Assembly (NCBI RefSeq): GCF_037029465.1
Contig: NZ_JAYMEM010000026.1
Location: 585,962 to 649,961, forward strand
Source: Mesoflavibacter sp037029465
Lineage (GTDB): Bacteria; Bacteroidota; Bacteroidia; Flavobacteriales; Flavobacteriaceae
Reading direction: 5' to 3'
DNA length: 64,000 nt
Both the position numbers and the translations under genes were made by a program. Positions 60,270 through 64,000 of the stretch are shown here, one piece after another (position 1 is the first letter of the stretch; every line of letters begins with the position of its first letter). The notes under the pieces were generated by a model, which saw only the letters and a program-made list of their open reading frames with translations, was not told the DNA's origin and did no database searches.

Positions 60270-62651
60270 TTGAAAAAACTTACTATTATAATAAAAAGTC
60301 TTAAAGCTCTTACCGTAATTGCTGCATTAGCATTTGCAACACCAGGTACAGCTCAAGTAAAAAAAGGATTTTCCCTTAGATACCAAAGTAGTATTAACGG
60401 AGATGTTATTGTTGTGGGTAACAATACAATTTCTAGAACTGCTACTGGAAATTATAATGGAGAAGATGGAAACCATGACTTCTCTAATAATGTTTATGTA
60501 GATATTGATAATGATAACTCTACTTTTAATTCTAGTAGTGCAAACATTTCTAATCCATACCCTAATGATGCTTGTTTAACAATTGATAAGGTTTTACTTT
60601 ATTGGGCAGCAGCAGACAAAGGTGTTGAAAATAATGGTTATGAATATGATAATCAACCTAATTGGCATTACAATAAAGTTAAATTAATGCTTCCTGGGCA
60701 AACAAATTATACAACTGTATCTGCAGATGAAGTCATTTTTAGAGGACGTGATGAAAATCCTCACTTTATTAATGATGCTTACATTTGTGTAAAAGATATC
60801 ACTTCTAGTGTTTTAAATAACAATAATTCTTTTGGAAAATACCAAGTTGCTAACGTCGAAGGTAGAGAAGGTTACCTTTACTCGCATGACGGAAATAACA
60901 CGGGTACTTCTGGTGGATGGCAAATTGTATTAGTATACAAAACAGATCAATTAACAAGAAAAAACATATCTCTTTTTGATGGTTATGCTAATGTAACTAG
61001 TTCAAATAACAATTTTAATATTGATTTTAATGGTTTTCAAACTGTACCAAATGGTCCTGTTAATTCTGATTTAATTATTGGAGCTTTAGAAGGTGATCGT
61101 GATTTGTCTGGAGACAGATTACAAATGCTAAACTCTTCTAATAACTTTGTAGATTTAGATGCTCCATTAAGACCTTCGGATAACTTTTTTAATAGTAGAA
61201 TTACAAATGGCAACTCTAATTTTGTCGATAGAAATCCTTCTAGTTTAAACACTTTAGGATTTGATTCTGCTGTCTTTTCTTTAAATAACACCGGAAATAC
61301 ATTATTACACAATAACCAAACATCTACAACTTTAAGATTAACTTCTAATCAAGAAGCTTATGGTTTATATCTATTAGGTCTTGCTGTAGAAGTGTATGAA
61401 CCAAAATTAGACCCTATATTTTACACGGCTACTCCAAATAACATTACACCTAACGGAGGACCACAAACAGTAACTTATACAGCATCTACCACCAATTCAG
61501 GTAATGATGATGCTGCAAATATTTCTTTTACAACTACGGTACCTATAGGTTCTGAATTAGTAGAACCTATTGCAGGATTACCGTCTGGTGTTACGTACAG
61601 TTACAATAACAGTACTAGACAATTAACTTTTTATGCTGCTAATGGTCTGTTAGACGTAGGAGATTCATTAAGCTTAAGTTTTGAAACAACTGTTAATGAC
61701 CAATGTTATTATTTAGAAAATGGTTGCTCTGCAACTTTAAGCTCTCAATTAACTGCAACTTATTCTGGAGTTATAAATGGAAGCACATATAATACTTTAA
61801 GTTCTAATAGCATTGATGCTTGTAATCAAGGTAATTATCTTTACACAACAGTAAACGTAAATCCTCCTGCACCTGCAACATGGTTAACAGCTCCTAATGA
61901 GCTAGACACAACCGTAGAATATAATGATACAAATGCAATAAATAATGCTCAGTTATTAGCACCTGTAGCTAGTTGTAGTAATCTTACTCCTATCAAAACT
62001 TCAGGTAACTTTGTTGCCAATGCTTCATGTCCTACTGTAGGAACAATTACCAATACTTGGAATTTTACAGATGCATGCGGAAATACAATTGAAAACTATA
62101 CCCAAGTAATAACTTTAGTAGATACAACTTTACCAACAATATCAGTCCCTTCTGAAATTACAATTGAAGGTTGCTCGGCTTCAGATATTACTAGTTCAAA
62201 TGCTGTTTTTGAATTTAATGAATTTGGCTCAAATGATGTACAAAACATTTTTTCTTCAAACAGTAACTATAATGCTTCAGATGATTATAATATTGAAACT
62301 ATTACCTATAATGATGTTATAACTTCAACTAACGATTGTCCTATAATTGTTACTAGAACTTTCACTATTACAGACACTTGTGGTAATTCAGCAACAGCTA
62401 CACAAACAATTACCGTTCAAGATACTACGCCACCAATAATATCAGTTCCTGCCGATATTACAATTGAATGTGGTCAAGAGATTCCTCCTATCAATGATGT
62501 AATTCAAAACGAGAGTGTAATTAATAGTAGTAATTATTCTGTTATTAATGATGAGTACTCTGTTTCTGCTTGGTTTAAACCAAGTAATAGTAATAATTAT
62601 GAACCTAGAAACTTTGCTATACCTGACAATAAACCTTGGTATTGGAGTTGA
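60270..62651 (+). CDS. Large secreted HYR-domain surface protein, N-terminal part (frameshifted)
   Basis: Translation begins at TTG 60270 with a signal peptide ending GTAQ. The first 370 residues form a domain with DACLTIDKVLLYWAAADKG and GGWQIVLVYKTDQ, typical of flavobacterial secreted proteins that start with a fused beta domain. A conserved-repeat (DUF11-like) part follows near 390-500, then HYR-type repeats with CGN and DTTPPIISVPADITIECG. The frame ends in TGA at 62649, but homologous repeat sequence continues in the next frame, so a one-base shift lies between about 62575 and 62640. It could be an assembly error or a real break. Confidence 0.8.
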   Translation: MKKLTIIIKSLKALTVIAALAFATPGTAQVKKGFSLRYQSSINGDVIVVGNNTISRTATGNYNGEDGNHDFSNNVYVDIDNDNSTFNSSSANISNPYPNDACLTIDKVLLYWAAADKGVENNGYEYDNQPNWHYNKVKLMLPGQTNYTTVSADEVIFRGRDENPHFINDAYICVKDITSSVLNNNNSFGKYQVANVEGREGYLYSHDGNNTGTSGGWQIVLVYKTDQLTRKNISLFDGYANVTSSNNNFNIDFNGFQTVPNGPVNSDLIIGALEGDRDLSGDRLQMLNSSNNFVDLDAPLRPSDNFFNSRITNGNSNFVDRNPSSLNTLGFDSAVFSLNNTGNTLLHNNQTSTTLRLTSNQEAYGLYLLGLAVEVYEPKLDPIFYTATPNNITPNGGPQTVTYTASTTNSGNDDAANISFTTTVPIGSELVEPIAGLPSGVTYSYNNSTRQLTFYAANGLLDVGDSLSLSFETTVNDQCYYLENGCSATLSSQLTATYSGVINGSTYNTLSSNSIDACNQGNYLYTTVNVNPPAPATWLTAPNELDTTVEYNDTNAINNAQLLAPVASCSNLTPIKTSGNFVANASCPTVGTITNTWNFTDACGNTIENYTQVITLVDTTLPTISVPSEITIEGCSASDITSSNAVFEFNEFGSNDVQNIFSSNSNYNASDDYNIETITYNDVITSTNDCPIIVTRTFTITDTCGNSATATQTITVQDTTPPIISVPADITIECGQEIPPINDVIQNESVINSSNYSVINDEYSVSAWFKPSNSNNYEPRNFAIPDNKPWYWS

Positions 62652-63771
62652 AGGAGATATTTCTGGTGCTTCAGGTGAGTTAGGCGCTAATTCTACTGGA
62701 ACAGAAGTTATTAGAGTAGATTTTAGTGTTCCTCAATTGTATATCAATGTAACATTTGGATGGAAAAACCCTGACGAAGATGCTTATTTAACATTTTACT
62801 TAAATAATCAGCAAGTTGGTACAACAAAAAGACATTATGGTGGAAACGATAGCGTATATAATCCTATTTTATTTACAACTGATAATGGTGAAGCTTTTGA
62901 CCGTGTAGAATTTTCAGCACCATATGCTATTGATAATTTTGATCATGATTATTTAATCCATACTCTTACGTTTAAAAAGGTAGCTGCAGAATTTGAAGCA
63001 GCAACTGGTACAGATACATGCGGTTTGGTAACTATATCTGGTTCAGACAGTGAAACAACTTCTTGTGGAAATACTAAAACAGTAATAAGAACTTGGACCG
63101 CAACTGATATGTGTGGTAATTCTGTTTCTGCTAATCAAACTATTACTGTAATAGACACAACTCCTCCAACATTTACAGCTCCTGATGATATTGAAATATT
63201 TGCTGATTCTGAATGCAACTATGACGCATCTCTTTCTATAACAGGAGATGTTATAGATGAAAGTGATGTTTGTTCAACACATCTTGAAGCAACTTATACA
63301 GATACTATAACTGACGGAACTTGTGAAGGTTCATACATTATAACAAGAACTTGGTCTTTAGTAGATGATTGTGGTAATGCAGCTGCAGACCAAATTCAAA
63401 CTATTACTGTTACAGACAACACTGCTCCTGATTTAAGTTTATGTGATATAAAAACTTCAACTATTGAATGTAACGGAGCTAACAACGAAACTTTAGCTGA
63501 GGATTGGAACACGTCTAATATTGCTGCTTTAGAAAGTTGTGCTCAAGAAAACTGTTCTACAAGTCTTACGATAACTTCTGACTTTGACTTTAATAACCTT
63601 GTGTCTACTTGTGGTTTAGGAGGTACAATTACAGTAAACTATACTGTAGCTGATGATTGTGGTAATACGACTTCTACTTCTGCAACGTTGACTATTGAAG
63701 ATACCACTGCACCTACCTTCAATGAAGCCTTACCTGCTGATCTTACGGTAGAATGTGATGCAGTGCCTACT
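62548..63771 (+). CDS. Continuation of the HYR-domain surface protein in a shifted frame
   Basis: This reading frame carries on the same protein: from about 62635 it reads LGIGVEGDISGASGELGANSTGTEVIRVDF, a beta domain common before HYR repeats, then MCGNSVSANQTITVIDTTPPTFTAPDDIEIF, VDDCGNAAADQIQTITVTDNTAPDL and further Cys-Gly-Asn repeats. Residues before about 62635 in this frame are not meaningful. It stops at the assembly gap. Family members are secreted or surface proteins, often exported by the type IX system with a C-terminal signal that would lie beyond the window. Confidence 0.75.
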
Positions 63772-63781
63772 NNNNNNNNNN
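63772..63781. other. Assembly gap (10 N)
   Basis: A run of ten N separates two near-identical copies of the same repeat, so the gap was probably caused by unresolved tandem repeats. Its true length is unknown. Confidence 0.98.
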
Positions 63782-64000
63782 TCGGATAGTTGTGGTACAG
63801 CGACTGTAACGTTTAATGAATCGACTACTGCTGGAACTTGTGATAATACCTATACGCTAACTAGAGTGTGGACAGCTACGGATGCCTGTGGTAATGAAAC
63901 TGTGCATACACAAACCATCTCGGTTCAAGATACCACTGCACCAACCTTCAATGAAGCCTTACCTGCTGATCTTACGGTAGAATGTGATGCAGTGCCTACT
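63782..64000 (+). CDS. HYR-domain surface protein, segment after the gap (partial)
   Basis: All 73 codons from 63782 to the window end are open: DSCGTATVTFNESTTAG, then VWTATDACGNETVHTQTI and DTTAPTFNEALPADLTVECD. It is the same repeat type as before the gap, so it belongs to one long gene running past the window. The frame relation across the N run is not informative. Confidence 0.8.

Larger units (their letters stand above)
63701..64000 (+). repeat. Near-identical tandem HYR repeat copies flanking the gap
   Basis: The 71 bases at 63701-63771 (from ATACCACTGCACC to GCAGTGCCTACT) recur at 63930-64000 with a single mismatch (T versus A after GCACC). Such DNA-level identity shows recent duplication or gene conversion among the repeats. 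Confidence 0.85.

Noticed and set aside
1..64000. CRISPR arrays, insertion sequences, rRNA genes and phage structural genes
   Set aside because: No regularly spaced repeats, transposase, rRNA or phage gene patterns were seen on either strand.

Overview
The window is a stretch of AT-rich Flavobacteriaceae (Bacteroidota) chromosome. The evidence is the gene families: a 7TM-HD phosphohydrolase, an IntDOT-type tyrosine recombinase, DUF3822, a TlpA/DUF4369 lipoprotein and HYR-repeat surface protein. The promoters fit the TTTG / TAnnTTTG pattern of this phylum, and GyrA carries the flavobacterial Thr82/Asp86 arrangement. It looks like ordinary core chromosome with a few accessory insertions. Genus cannot be fixed from sequence reading alone. 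A 10-base run of N at 63772-63781 shows a draft assembly.

Layout. 1-8.8 kb (minus strand): DUF4833 protein, patatin, a coiled-coil protein, then a tripartite RND efflux system (TolC-like channel, inner-membrane pump, lipoprotein adaptor) with an AraC-type regulator upstream. 8.8-10.5 kb: a lone IntDOT-like integrase beside a tRNA cluster (Arg-TCT, Pro-TGG, Ser-GCT). 10.6-26.6 kb: housekeeping genes, including the 7TM-HD phosphohydrolase, thiolase, NlpC/P60 peptidase, a TPR protein with gyrA, clpC, two tandem small paralogues, hutH, a TlpA-like lipoprotein and the bifunctional NAD(P)HX repair enzyme. 26.7-32.1 kb: threonine operon thrA-thrB-(GIY-YIG)-thrC, preceded by a well-formed promoter, a 16-residue Thr/Ile/Met-rich leader peptide and a terminator-like hairpin.

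32-42 kb: a CRP/FNR-type regulator, lipoprotein, a sterol-desaturase-like membrane protein fused to DUF2147, a serine hydrolase, gcvT, an SDR protein, a pterin dehydratase, an S41 protease with a secreted partner, and a YebC-family protein. 42-50.4 kb: a lipoprotein; an operon kdsB-HAD-kdnB-acyltransferase that points to 8-amino-Kdo synthesis for lipopolysaccharide; a RecD-like helicase; and a three-gene overlapping unit ending in rsmD. 50.5-50.9 kb: RNase P RNA. 51-60 kb: a serine hydrolase, dnaX-lipoprotein-miaE, a beta-barrel protein, and the polyphosphate operon sixA-ppk1-ppx. 60.3-64 kb: the start of a long secreted HYR-repeat protein with a frameshift and the assembly gap.

The most interesting unexplained structure is a family of small inverted-repeat elements that all carry a TTGTCATTC tag. 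A back-to-back pair directly follows a stand-alone GIY-YIG nuclease gene inserted inside the threonine operon, which suggests a REP-like element and partner nuclease. Second is the threonine leader, which looks like a transcription attenuator. Third is a set of three 9-base GTTGACCGA sites around the integrase start.
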